Shown here piece after piece: positions 27,959 to 35,562 of a stretch of DNA of 64,000 nt; within the stretch, counting starts at the first letter, position 1; each line of letters opens with the position of its first letter. Made by a program: the position numbers and the translations under genes. The notes under the pieces are model-generated. The model saw only the letters and a program-made list of their open reading frames with translations, did not search any database and was not told where the DNA came from. The DNA is from Pseudomonas protegens (GTDB lineage Bacteria > Pseudomonadota > Gammaproteobacteria > Pseudomonadales > Pseudomonadaceae), in contig NZ_CP031396.1 of NCBI RefSeq assembly GCF_003363755.1, positions 1,984,001 through 2,048,000 on the forward strand, in the 5' to 3' direction.

Positions 27959-28714
27959 TCAGGAGAGTTCGGCGGCGCCCTGGCGCGCGTAGCGGTTCTG
28001 GGCCCAGGCCGCGCCGACAATCATCACCAGCAGAATCCCCGCCAGTACCGCCGACGAGCCGATGGTGCCGAAATCCAGCCCGCCCTTTTCATGGGGCTTG
28101 GTGAGGAAATCGCCCAGGGTGGCGCCGAACGGCCGAGTCAGCACGAAGGCCACCCAGAACAGCAGCACCGACGAGAGCCGGGTGAGGTACTTGAGCAGGA
28201 CCACCACGGCAATGGTCGAGCCGATCAGCAACGCGCCGCCGGCAAAACCCAGCCCCGAATCGTCCGCCAGGTAATCGCCCAGGGCGGTGCCCAGGGTGTT
28301 GGAAAACAGGATCGCCATCCAATAGAACAGCTCGCCGCGAAAGGTCTGGATCCTGTTGACGTTCAGCGAGTCGCCACTCAGGCGCCAGGTGGCGAAGATC
28401 GCCAGCAGCATCCCGATCAGGATCAGCGAGCCACTGGCATAGCCCAGGCCCAGGGTGCGGTCCATGAAGTCCGACAGGGTGGTGCCGGCGGTACTGGTGG
28501 AGAGAATCACCATCCAGTACAGCACCGGGTTGTAGGTCTTGGACCACAGCTGGGTGACCAGGGTCAGCAGGAACACGCTGATCAGGATCATCGAGCTGAT
28601 GGCGTAACCGACATTGAGGGTCATCGACAGCAGATCACCGGCGGTTTCCCCCAAGGTTGTCGCGCAGATTTTCATGACCCAGAAGGCCAGGGTGATCTGG
28701 GGAAGTTTGTTCAT
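27959..28714 (-). CDS. Four-repeat DUF347 / COG4705 integral membrane protein
   Basis: A 251-residue protein made of four internal repeats, each of about two membrane spans. Each repeat holds a variant of a TLGD-like motif: TTLGETAGDLLS (about 15), AGTTLSDFMDRTLGLGYASG (about 78), NTLGTALGDYLADDSGLGFAGG (about 140) and PFGATLGDFLTKPHEKGGLDFG (about 195). This is the DUF347 repeat of COG4705 proteins. No function is established that I know of; conserved acidic residues within membrane repeats suggest a cation or solute transporter. It has good GGAG spacing at the ATG. It is divergent from a secreted repeat protein across a structured 385-base region that includes a ColR-box-like element. Confidence 0.83.
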   Translation of the reverse strand: MNKLPQITLAFWVMKICATTLGETAGDLLSMTLNVGYAISSMILISVFLLTLVTQLWSKTYNPVLYWMVILSTSTAGTTLSDFMDRTLGLGYASGSLILIGMLLAIFATWRLSGDSLNVNRIQTFRGELFYWMAILFSNTLGTALGDYLADDSGLGFAGGALLIGSTIAVVVLLKYLTRLSSVLLFWVAFVLTRPFGATLGDFLTKPHEKGGLDFGTIGSSAVLAGILLVMIVGAAWAQNRYARQGAAELS

Positions 28715-28793
28715 TGATCAAGGAGCTCCAAGGGTCGCATTCAAAATGGCCTGTCGTGGGTTGCAGGCCTGCGCGAAGGCTGAAGGCTCGGGG

Positions 28794-28809
28794 GTGAAAA
28801 ATAGGTCGG
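28794..28809 (-). promoter_or_regulatory. ColR-box-like element upstream of the DUF347 gene
   Basis: CCGACCTATTTTTCAC on the minus strand matches the published P. putida ColR consensus, as I recall it (YYNASNNY-TTTTTCAC), at all but one defined position. It ends 80 bases before the DUF347 ATG. The ColR gene itself is at the end of this window. The consensus is from memory, so binding is a hypothesis. Confidence 0.45.
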
Positions 28810-28818
28810 GGCCGAATG

Positions 28819-28840
28819 AAAAAACCGTCGATGGTTTTTT
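28819..28840. terminator. Weak A/T-flanked hairpin
   Basis: AAAAAACC and GGTTTTTT flank GTCGAT. It is terminator-like on both strands but has only two G:C pairs. It lies in the middle of the divergent region and may insulate the two promoters. Confidence 0.4.
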
Positions 28841-28867
28841 AATCCTTTCCTGCCCCATGGACTGAGC

Positions 28868-28886
28868 CATTAACGGTCAGTTAATG
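28868..28886 (+). promoter_or_regulatory. Palindromic / direct-repeat operator CATTAAC-N5-GTTAATG
   Basis: CATTAACGGTCAGTTAATG is a perfect inverted repeat (7-5-7). It also reads as two TTAA-containing half-sites with an 11-base period, the layout of PhoP/PmrA-type regulators of the OmpR family. A possible -10 (TAGGCT, 28896-28901) lies 10 bases downstream in the direction of the repeat-protein gene. Confidence 0.45.
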
Positions 28887-29099
28887 CCGGCTCCTTAGGC
28901 TGCTACTGAATCCAAGTTGCGACTTGGTGCGTATCTGTAATGAGGCCTGAATGCGCTGATCGGCGGTGAGAGACGCCCCTATACACATCGATAAATTCGA
29001 TTTTAATAAGCATTTATTTGCGCTTTTTAATCAACTTTATCGGAGTAGGATTCACATCAAGCCCAACGCAAACACCTCAACGAACCCGGAGACACCGCC

Positions 29100-29591
29100 A
29101 TGAAAACCAAACTGATCCTCGCCCTGACCCTGTCGGTACTGGCTGCCAATACCTTCGCGGCCGACGGTTACGACCGCACCGGTTCCGCCACCCTCGCCGC
29201 CGACGGTTACGATCGCACCGGTTCCGCCACCTTCGCCGCCGATGGCTACGATCGCACCGGTTCCGCCACCTTCGCCGCCGATGGCTACGATCGCACCGGT
29301 TCCGCCACCTTCGCCGCCGACGGCTACGATCGCACCGGTTCCGCCACCCTCGCCGCCGACGGTTACGATCGCACCGGTTCCGCCACCTTCGCCGCCGACG
29401 GCTACGATCGCACCGGTTCCGCCACCCTTGCTGAAGACGGCTACGATCGCACCGGTTCCGCCACCTTCGCCGCCGATGGCTACGATCGCACCGGTTCCGC
29501 CACCCTCGCTGAAGACGGCTACGATCGCACCGGTTCCGCCACCTTCGCGGCCGACGGCTACGATCGCACCGGTTCCGCCACCATCAGCTGA
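29100..29591 (+). CDS. Secreted tandem-repeat protein, 11 x 13 residues
   Basis: A 163-residue protein. A 20-residue signal peptide (MKTKLILALTLSVLAANTFA) is followed by exactly eleven contiguous 13-residue repeats, consensus ADGYDRTGSATFA, and nothing else. Variation is limited to F/L/I at position 12, A/E at position 1 (repeats 8 and 10), and the final IS. Each repeat has Asp, Tyr, Asp, Arg, Thr, Ser, so the mature protein is acidic-polar, regular and probably extended or a repetitive beta structure. It is not the RTX nonapeptide. The start has GGAG nine bases ahead and a terminator follows. It is divergent from the DUF347 gene. I know no function; a periplasmic or surface binding or buffering role is only a guess. 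Confidence 0.82.
   Translation: MKTKLILALTLSVLAANTFAADGYDRTGSATLAADGYDRTGSATFAADGYDRTGSATFAADGYDRTGSATFAADGYDRTGSATLAADGYDRTGSATFAADGYDRTGSATLAEDGYDRTGSATFAADGYDRTGSATLAEDGYDRTGSATFAADGYDRTGSATIS
29160..29588 (+). repeat. 39-base tandem repeat array, 11 copies
   Basis: Eleven head-to-tail 39-base units encode the 13-residue repeats. They are nearly identical at the DNA level, differing mostly at GAC/GAT, GGC/GGT and TTC/CTC codons. This similarity implies recent expansion or homogenisation and makes copy number prone to change between strains. There are no unique spacers, so it is not a CRISPR array. Confidence 0.95.
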
Positions 29592-29610
29592 TCGACTCAC
29601 CTGACATCAC

Positions 29611-29640
29611 AGCCCGGCTTCGGCCGGGCTTAGTCTTTTG
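29611..29640 (+). terminator. Intrinsic terminator of the repeat-protein gene
   Basis: AGCCCGGC and GCCGGGCT are closed by a stable TTCG tetraloop (29611-29630), followed by TAGTCTTTTG. Confidence 0.8.
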
Positions 29641-29756
29641 TGCTCCGCCAACATCCCCCGTCAGCGGCCTAAACCGGGGTTTGGAACGCTGGAATTCGAG
29701 CCGTGCGCACTGCACTATGGCGCCCTTCACTCGCCCCACAGCAGGAACCTTGAGCC

Positions 29757-30386
29757 ATGTCCGACGATATCCACTTCTACCAACCCGCCCTGGGCCACGG
29801 TCTGCCCCATGACCCGTTCAATGCCATCGTCGGCCCGCGTCCCATCGGCTGGATCTCTTCCCAGGATGCACAAGGCCGGCTGAACCTGGCGCCTTACAGC
29901 TTCTTCAATGCCTTCAACTACATTCCGCCGATCATTGGGTTCTCCAGCGTCGGGCGCAAAGACAGCCTGAACAACATCGAGGCCACCGGAGAATTCGCCT
30001 GGAACCTGGCCACCCGGCCACTGGCCGAGCAGATGAACCAGAGCTGCGCCGCGGTTGCGCCCGAGGTCGACGAGTTCGCCCTGGCCGGCCTGACGCCCGT
30101 GGCGTCGAAGGTCATCAGTGTGCCGCGGGTCGCCGAGAGCCCGGTGTCCTTCGAGTGCAAGGTCACCCAGATCATTCAATTGCAGCGGGCGGACAAAGAG
30201 CGGGTGCCGAGCTGGCTGATCCTCGGCGAGGTGGTCGCCGTGCATATCGCCAAGTGGCTGCTCAAGGACGGGATCTACGACACCGCCGCGGCAGAACCGA
30301 TTCTGCGCGGCGGCGGACCGGCGGATTACTTCCAACTGGGGCCGGAAGCGTTGTTCAAGATGCACCGCCCGGGGGCGGTCAAGTAG
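29757..30386 (+). CDS. Flavin reductase-like FMN-binding protein (DIM6/NTAB family)
   Basis: A 209-residue protein of the flavin reductase-like split-barrel family. NAIVGPRPIGWISSQDAQGRLNLAPYSFFNAFNY (about 22-56) is the FMN-binding core, and IIGFSSVGRKDSLNNIEATGEFAWN (about 60-84) the usual second block. These enzymes reduce FMN with NAD(P)H or act as FMN-dependent oxidoreductases. It stands alone, with no adjacent monooxygenase partner on the same strand, and it ends 9 bases from a convergent small gene. Confidence 0.87.
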   Translation: MSDDIHFYQPALGHGLPHDPFNAIVGPRPIGWISSQDAQGRLNLAPYSFFNAFNYIPPIIGFSSVGRKDSLNNIEATGEFAWNLATRPLAEQMNQSCAAVAPEVDEFALAGLTPVASKVISVPRVAESPVSFECKVTQIIQLQRADKERVPSWLILGEVVAVHIAKWLLKDGIYDTAAAEPILRGGGPADYFQLGPEALFKMHRPGAVK

Positions 30387-30395
30387 CGCGGCGAA

Positions 30396-30635
30396 TCAGT
30401 CGGCTTTCCAGCTCAATTCGCCGTCCTGATCGACGTCGGCCAGTTGTTCGAGTTGTTGTGCGGCAGCCTGGTCGGCGTCATGGGCAGTCTTGAACCTCTG
30501 CTCATCCAGGACTTTGTGAAAGCGCGGGGCGCCCGATGCTCCGAGGGCTTTGACGGCGATGGCGGCGCTGTATCCGCCCTCCCCCGGAACCACCGCGGAA
30601 ACGGCTTCGTAATGTGCAAACTCTTTGCGTGCCAT
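30396..30635 (-). CDS. Small hypothetical protein (79 aa)
   Basis: A 79-residue protein beginning MARKEFAHYEAVSAVVPGEG and ending DVDQDGELSWKAD. No signal peptide or membrane segment is seen. It is mixed in charge, with Gln/Ala-rich helix AADQAAAQQLEQLADV-like near the end and a short DVDQDGEL sequence resembling, but too short to claim as, an EF-hand loop. AGGA is well placed before the ATG at 30635. Its position is 42 bases downstream of the monooxygenase-like gene on the same strand. I do not recognise the family. Confidence 0.65.
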   Translation of the reverse strand: MARKEFAHYEAVSAVVPGEGGYSAAIAVKALGASGAPRFHKVLDEQRFKTAHDADQAAAQQLEQLADVDQDGELSWKAD

Positions 30636-30677
30636 GTTGCAAGTCCTGGCCAATGAAAAGTCGGCCATTCTAAACCT

Positions 30678-31043
30678 TCAACTGGCCAGCTTGTGCAGCG
30701 GTGCACGCTGCAGTTGGGGGTATTCGCCATGGGCTTGCAGCGCCGACACCGTACTGAAGGTATGAAAATCCAGGCTGTTGACCACCAGGTCCTGCACCAG
30801 CTCGGCAAAGATCGCCATGGCCGGCGAGCTGAAATAGGCGGTCATCGCCTGCTGGCTGCTCCAGAAACCGGACACCAGCCACAGGTCGGCATCGCACTGC
30901 GAATGCTGCAGGGCGAAGTGCAGGCAACCGCTGGCCTGGCGCGACGGTTCGATCAGGCTGCTCAAGCGCGCACCCAGTTCCTTGGAACGCCCGGCCCGGG
31001 CTCGAACGAAAGCCATGTGACTGACGGGAATATGCGTGGACAT
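30678..31043 (-). CDS. Antibiotic biosynthesis monooxygenase (ABM)-like protein
   Basis: A 121-residue protein with the dimeric ferredoxin-like ABM fold. HMAFVRARAGRSKELGARLSSLIEPSRQASGCLHFALQHS (about 9-48) holds the strand-helix-strand pattern, and DLWLVSGFWSSQQAMTAYFSSP (about 53-74) the second half with the typical (W/Y)xSxxAxxxxxxS. Members include small cofactor-free oxygenases and haem- or quinol-modifying proteins. The start at 31043 was chosen by family fit. A small hypothetical gene follows on the same strand. Confidence 0.8.
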   Translation of the reverse strand: MSTHIPVSHMAFVRARAGRSKELGARLSSLIEPSRQASGCLHFALQHSQCDADLWLVSGFWSSQQAMTAYFSSPAMAIFAELVQDLVVNSLDFHTFSTVSALQAHGEYPQLQRAPLHKLAS

Positions 31044-31371
31044 GTGGAACCCTCCCAGGGTGTTGTCGAGGCAGCCGGGGACGGGCTGCGACAGGATCAA
31101 CGATACGGGGCGGGCCCACTTGCGCGTTAGTCGATTTCTGCCGTTGATTTGCCCAATCCTGCGACCAGCCGCTTTCTCCATCGCTTGGGCGGCGGCATGG
31201 GGCAAAAGCGTTACAGCGGCGTTTCAAGCAAGTGACGCGCCCGGGCGTCGGCGCCTCTTGTCTATCCCGCGCGCAAGCAGCAGGATCAGGCAAGTTTTAC
31301 GCAGGATTCGCCTACCCGCGACTCTTGCACAAACTTAAGCTGTGCCGACTGCAAACACCCCGAGGCGCCCC
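31044..31371. other. Intergenic region between the ABM gene and an AraC regulator
   Basis: The 328 bases between these divergent genes hold no supported gene and no strong hairpin. Several open frames run through it but have no family N-terminus or composition of coding sequence. Promoters for both flanking genes presumably lie here but no clear hexamers were found. Confidence 0.5.
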
Positions 31372-32301
31372 ATGTCATCACTGGATACCCTGCCGCCGCC
31401 CCTGGCTCCGGAGATGGAACGCCAGCGCGTGGAACTGGCCGCGATCATTGCGCGCAACACCACCGAAGATGGCAGCTATGCCACCGCCATCGACTCGCTG
31501 TTCGTCTCGCGTCACAGCACCTCCCATCACTTCGGCTCGGTGCTGGCGCAACCGGCGCTGTGCATCATGGCCCAGGGCCGCAAGGAAGTGCGCCTGGCCG
31601 ATGAAAGCTACAACTACGACCCGCTGAATTACCTGGTGGTGTCGGTTTCCGTGCCACTGAGCGGCAAGGTGGCGATCGTTTCGCCGCAAGAGCCGATCCT
31701 GGCCCTGCGCCTGGACATCGACCCCGGGGAAATCAATGCACTGATCGCCGACGCCGGACCGCTGGGGGTGCCTGCCCGGCCCACTGGACGGGGCCTGTAC
31801 GTAGAGCGCCTGGACCCGGCGATGCTGGACGCCGTGCTGCGCCTGACCCGCCTGCTGGACACCCCGAAAGACATCGCCATGCTCGCGCCGCTGGTGCGTC
31901 GGGAAATTCTCTATCGCCTGCTGCGCAGCCCCCAGGGCCACCGTCTGTACGAGATCGCCACCGCCAACAGCCAGGGGCACCGGGTCAATCAGGCCATCAA
32001 GTGGCTCAACGGCAATTTCGTGCAGCCGTTGCGCATCGATGACCTGGCCCGGGAAGTGAACCTGAGCGTGTCGACCCTGCACCACCGCTTCAAGGCGATG
32101 ACCGCCATGAGTCCCTTGCAGTACCAGAAACAGCTGCGTCTGCAGGAAGCCCGGCGCTTGATGCTGGCCGAAGGTCTAGAAGCTTCGGCGGCGGGGTATC
32201 GAGTCGGCTATGAAAGCCCGTCTCAGTTCAGCCGTGAGTACAGCCGACTGTTTGGCGCGCCGCCCTTGCGGGACATGGCGCGCCTGCGGGTTGGCGGGTA
32301 A
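31372..32301 (+). CDS. AraC family transcriptional regulator (AraC_N type)
   Basis: A 309-residue regulator. The N-terminal AraC_N cupin-like domain includes LAQPALCIMAQGRKEVRLAD (about 58-77) and YLVVSVSVPLSGKV near 87. The C-terminal double helix-turn-helix contains IDDLAREVNLSVSTLHHRFKAMTAMSPLQYQKQLRLQEAR (about 222-261) and AAGYRVGYESPSQFSREYSRLFG near 273. GAGG precedes the ATG at 31372. Regulators of this subgroup usually control a nearby oxidoreductase; here the closest candidates are the divergent ABM gene or the ALDH downstream. Target not known. Confidence 0.9.
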   Translation: MSSLDTLPPPLAPEMERQRVELAAIIARNTTEDGSYATAIDSLFVSRHSTSHHFGSVLAQPALCIMAQGRKEVRLADESYNYDPLNYLVVSVSVPLSGKVAIVSPQEPILALRLDIDPGEINALIADAGPLGVPARPTGRGLYVERLDPAMLDAVLRLTRLLDTPKDIAMLAPLVRREILYRLLRSPQGHRLYEIATANSQGHRVNQAIKWLNGNFVQPLRIDDLAREVNLSVSTLHHRFKAMTAMSPLQYQKQLRLQEARRLMLAEGLEASAAGYRVGYESPSQFSREYSRLFGAPPLRDMARLRVGG

Positions 32302-32308
32302 CCCGGGG

Positions 32309-32332
32309 TCACCGGCAAGCCGGCGGCTACAG
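32309..32332 (-). repeat. REP element overlapping the ALDH stop
   Basis: CTGTAGCCGCCGGCTTGCCGG on the minus strand is the REP core. It includes the last codons' stop region of the aldehyde dehydrogenase gene and lies just after the AraC gene. Confidence 0.7.
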
Positions 32333-33775
32333 CGCGCGGATTACGTGTTTGAGCTCCTGGAAGGCTTGCAAGCCCCAGGGGCCCAGCTCGCGGCCGATGC
32401 TGCTCTGCTTGTAGCCGCCCCAGGCAGTCTGGGGAAAGATCACCTGGGGTGCATTGATCCACACCAGGCCGGCCTGCAGGGCATTGGCCACCCGCTCGGC
32501 ATTGTCCACGTCCGCCCCCACCACACTGGCCACCAGGCCGAACTCGCTGTCATTGGCCAGTTCGATCGCCTCTTGCTCGCTGCTGAAACTGCGTACACAG
32601 AGCACCGGGCCAAAGATTTCGTCACGCCACAGGGCACTGTCCAGCGGCACCTCGGTGAACACCGTGGGCTGGATGAAAAAGCCCTGCTGCAGCCCGGCCG
32701 GGCGGCCGCCGCCACACACCAGCTTGGCACCGACATTCAGACCACGATCGATGTGCGCCAGCACTCTGTGGTATTGCGCCTGGTTCACCAGGGCGCCCAT
32801 GACCACCTCAGGGTCGAACGGGTCAGCCACCCGAATGCCTTCAGCCCGGGCCTTGAGCCGCAAGAGGAATTCATCGGCCAGCTCGTCGGCGACCAGTACC
32901 CGGCTGGTGGCGGAGCACATCTGCCCGGCATTGAAGAAGCCACCGCCACAGGCCAGCTCCACCGCCAGGTCAAGGTCGGCATCCGCCAGCACCAGCAAGG
33001 ATGACTTGCCCCCCAGTTCCAGGCTCACGCCCTTGACGGTTTCCGCCGCCCGCTGCATGACCTGGACGCCCACCGCATTACTGCCGGTGAAGGAAATCTT
33101 CGCCACTCGCGGGTCCGCCGCCAAAGGCGCACCGACCGCCAGGCCCGTCCCGCAGACCAGGTTGAACACCCCGTTGGGCAAGCCGCTTTCGGCGATGATC
33201 GCCGCCAGTTCCAGCTCCGGCAGCGGGGTGACTTCCGAGGGTTTGAGCACCACGCTGCAACCGGCGGCCAGGGCTGGCGCCAACTTCCAGGCCGTGGTGA
33301 CCATGGGGAAATTCCACGGCACGATCAGCCCGACCACGCCACAGGGCTCACGACGCAGGCGCGCGCTGAAATCCTCACTGGGCAGCGGCACATTCGCATC
33401 CTGGGTCGCGTCCAGCTCCTCGGCCAGCCCGGCGTAATACTCAAAGGTGGCAATGACATCGTCCACATCCATCGCCGCCTCGAACTGCGGCTTGCCGTTG
33501 TTGCTCGACTGCAGGTGCATCAGCCGCTCCCGGCGTTCGGCCACACCGGCAGCGATCTTGCGCAGCACGGCGGCACGTTCGACGCCACTGCTTTGTGCCC
33601 AGCGGGCAAGCCCCGCCGTAGCGGCTTGCAGCGCCTGATCCACGGCTTGCGGTCCGGCGCCCGCCACCCAGGCCAAGGGCGCCTCGGTGGACGGGTTGAT
33701 CACCTGCAGGTGCTCACTGCCTGCCGACCATTGGCCGTCGATGTACACACCGTTCAACAGGTGCGGCGAACTCAT
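32327..33775 (-). CDS. NAD-dependent aldehyde dehydrogenase, betaine-aldehyde type
   Basis: A 482-residue ALDH. The catalytic Glu is in VSLELGGKS near 250 and the catalytic Cys in NAGQMCSATSRVLV near 285. VIVPWNFPMVTTAWKLAPAL near 148 is the NAD-binding/catalytic Asn block. GQMCSATSR resembles betaine- and amino-aldehyde dehydrogenases. It overlaps the upstream decarboxylase gene by four bases (33772-33775), so the aldehyde made by that enzyme is the likely substrate, possibly 4-guanidinobutyraldehyde. The specificity is inference from the coupling. Confidence 0.9.
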   Translation of the reverse strand: MSSPHLLNGVYIDGQWSAGSEHLQVINPSTEAPLAWVAGAGPQAVDQALQAATAGLARWAQSSGVERAAVLRKIAAGVAERRERLMHLQSSNNGKPQFEAAMDVDDVIATFEYYAGLAEELDATQDANVPLPSEDFSARLRREPCGVVGLIVPWNFPMVTTAWKLAPALAAGCSVVLKPSEVTPLPELELAAIIAESGLPNGVFNLVCGTGLAVGAPLAADPRVAKISFTGSNAVGVQVMQRAAETVKGVSLELGGKSSLLVLADADLDLAVELACGGGFFNAGQMCSATSRVLVADELADEFLLRLKARAEGIRVADPFDPEVVMGALVNQAQYHRVLAHIDRGLNVGAKLVCGGGRPAGLQQGFFIQPTVFTEVPLDSALWRDEIFGPVLCVRSFSSEQEAIELANDSEFGLVASVVGADVDNAERVANALQAGLVWINAPQVIFPQTAWGGYKQSSIGRELGPWGLQAFQELKHVIRAL

Positions 33776-35409
33776 GCCTGTGCTCCTTGAGTCCAGCGAT
33801 TCTGGTCAACTTCAATCAAGGTCGGTCCCTGGCGATCAACGGCCATGCGCAGGGCCGCACGCAATTGTTCGACACTGTCGATGCGCTCGGCTGCGCACCC
33901 GAGGCCCTTGGCCACGGCAATGAAATCCGGGGTGTAGATGTCGACGCCTACTGGCTCGATGGCCCGATTGACCATGTATTTCTTGATCTCTTCATAACCC
34001 TGGTTGTTCCACAGCAGGACGATGATCGGCGTGCGTGCTTCCACGGCGCAGGCCAGTTCCGCCAGGGTGAACTGCAAGCCACCGTCGCCGATCAGGCAAG
34101 CCACCGGCCGCCGCGAGCTGGACTGGGAAGCGCCCCCGAGCCAGGCGCCGATGGCGGCCGGCAAGGCATAACCCAGGGTGCCGTAGCCGGTGGATGAGTT
34201 GAACCAGCGCCGCGACTGCTCAGGATTGAACGTCAGGTTGCCGCTGTACACCGGCTGAGTGGAATCGCCCACCAGGACGATCTCCGGCAACTCCTGGACC
34301 ACGGTTTCCAGGAACAGGGTCTGGGCCCGGGTCGGCGTGTCCCACAGGTTCTCGAGTTCGCTGCGCAAGGCCGCGGCGCGGGCCTGGCCCCAGTCGCTGC
34401 TGCGCTCGCTCAAGGTGTGCCGGGACAGCTCTGCCAGCAGGGCTTGGGCTGCGTTCCCGGCATCGGCCACCAGTGCCACTTTCGGTGGGTAGTTGCGCAC
34501 CGTTTGATCGGCATCGATATCGATCCGCAGCAAGGCCCCGGGAATTTCAAAGCCACCGGCAAAGGTCACGTCGTAATCGGTTTCCGCCAGTTCGGTGCCG
34601 ATGGCCAGCACCACATCGGCCTCGGCCACCAGGGCACGGGTTGCCACCAATGACTGGGTGGAGCCAATCAGCAGCGGGTGGGCCGACGGCAACATGCCCT
34701 TGGCGTTGATCGTCAGGGCCACCGGAGCCTGCAGCAGTTCCGCCAGACAGGTCAGGGGAGCGGCCGCATCAATGGCGCCGCCACCGGCCAGGATCAGCGG
34801 GCGCTTGGCCGTCGCCAGCAGCTGACTCATCCGGGCGACAGCGTCCGGGGCGGCACCGGCACGGGCAACGGTTACCGGCTCGCTGGCCAGCAGATGATCG
34901 GCATCCTGAACCAGTACATCGAGAGGAATCTCGATATGCACCGGACGTGGGCGTCCAGCCTGGAACAGGGCAAAAGCCCGGGCCAGCACCACTGGCAATT
35001 CATCGGCGCTCATCAGGGTATGGGAAAACGCCGCCACGCCGCTGGCCAGCGCACTCTGGTTCGGCAACTCATGGAGCTTGCCGCGCCCGCCACCCAGCTG
35101 GCTGCGGGTCTGCACGCTGGAGATCACCAGCATGGGAATCGAGTCCGCATAAGCCTGGCCCATGGCGGTGGTGATGTTGGTCATGCCGGGGCCGGTGATG
35201 ATGAAACACACGCCGGGCTTGCCGCTGGTGCGGGCGTAGCCGTCGGCCATGAAACCGGCGCCTTGCTCATGGCGCGGGGTGACATGCTGGATGGGCGAGC
35301 GGGCCAGACCGCGATACAACTCGACGGTATGCACCCCGGGAATGCCGAACACCTGCTCAACCCCATAACCTTCAAGTAACTTGACCAGTACTTCGCCGCA
35401 CGTCGCCAT
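33772..35409 (-). CDS. ThDP-dependent 2-oxo acid decarboxylase, probably 5-guanidino-2-oxopentanoate decarboxylase (AruI-like)
   Basis: A 545-residue thiamine-diphosphate enzyme of the acetolactate synthase/benzoylformate decarboxylase superfamily. FGIPGVHTVELYRGL (about 21-35) has the usual GIPG start, and PRHEQGAGFMADGYAR (about 45-60) the catalytic Glu. The ThDP/Mg motif starts GDGGLQF near 432 and continues to NNQGYEEI near 466. Sequence style and coupling to an amino-aldehyde-type dehydrogenase fit 2-ketoarginine decarboxylase of the arginine transaminase pathway. No aminotransferase (aruH) is adjacent, and a generic acetolactate synthase-like role cannot be excluded. Divergent from a LysR gene. 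Confidence 0.75.
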   Translation of the reverse strand: MATCGEVLVKLLEGYGVEQVFGIPGVHTVELYRGLARSPIQHVTPRHEQGAGFMADGYARTSGKPGVCFIITGPGMTNITTAMGQAYADSIPMLVISSVQTRSQLGGGRGKLHELPNQSALASGVAAFSHTLMSADELPVVLARAFALFQAGRPRPVHIEIPLDVLVQDADHLLASEPVTVARAGAAPDAVARMSQLLATAKRPLILAGGGAIDAAAPLTCLAELLQAPVALTINAKGMLPSAHPLLIGSTQSLVATRALVAEADVVLAIGTELAETDYDVTFAGGFEIPGALLRIDIDADQTVRNYPPKVALVADAGNAAQALLAELSRHTLSERSSDWGQARAAALRSELENLWDTPTRAQTLFLETVVQELPEIVLVGDSTQPVYSGNLTFNPEQSRRWFNSSTGYGTLGYALPAAIGAWLGGASQSSSRRPVACLIGDGGLQFTLAELACAVEARTPIIVLLWNNQGYEEIKKYMVNRAIEPVGVDIYTPDFIAVAKGLGCAAERIDSVEQLRAALRMAVDRQGPTLIEVDQNRWTQGAQA

Positions 35410-35562
35410 CTCATCGCCCTTCTTATTGGTGGAAAACCCGACTGACTGCCGACTGAAAAACTCAGCAGACGCCGGGAGGGCTATTGGAACGGTGAGGCTG
35501 TAGCCGCAACAATGGATAAAAAGTCATACTAGCCATGTCCTCACGTCATGCCTTGGCTGCCC

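Larger units (their letters stand above)
28715..29099. other. Structured divergent intergenic region
   Basis: The region carries a ColR-box-like element on the minus strand (28794-28809), an AT hairpin (28819-28840), a perfect 7-5-7 palindrome (28868-28886), a second inverted repeat ATCGA-TAAAT-TCGAT (28987-29001) and an AT-rich stretch to about 29040. No gene is supported. It is AT-richer than its surroundings. Confidence 0.6.

Noticed and set aside
28614..28865. 83-residue plus-strand frame in the DUF347 promoter region
   Set aside because: Starts inside the antisense of a conserved gene and crosses a ColR-like site and hairpin; no coding character.
29160..29588. CRISPR-like regular repeats
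   Set aside because: Units are contiguous with no unique spacers and encode protein repeats; no cas genes nearby.
29052..29600. Long minus-strand frame (182 aa) and other plus-strand frames across the 39-base repeat
   Set aside because: The repeat length is a multiple of three and has no stops in several frames, so long frames arise automatically. Only the plus frame from 29100 has a signal peptide, ribosome site and terminator.
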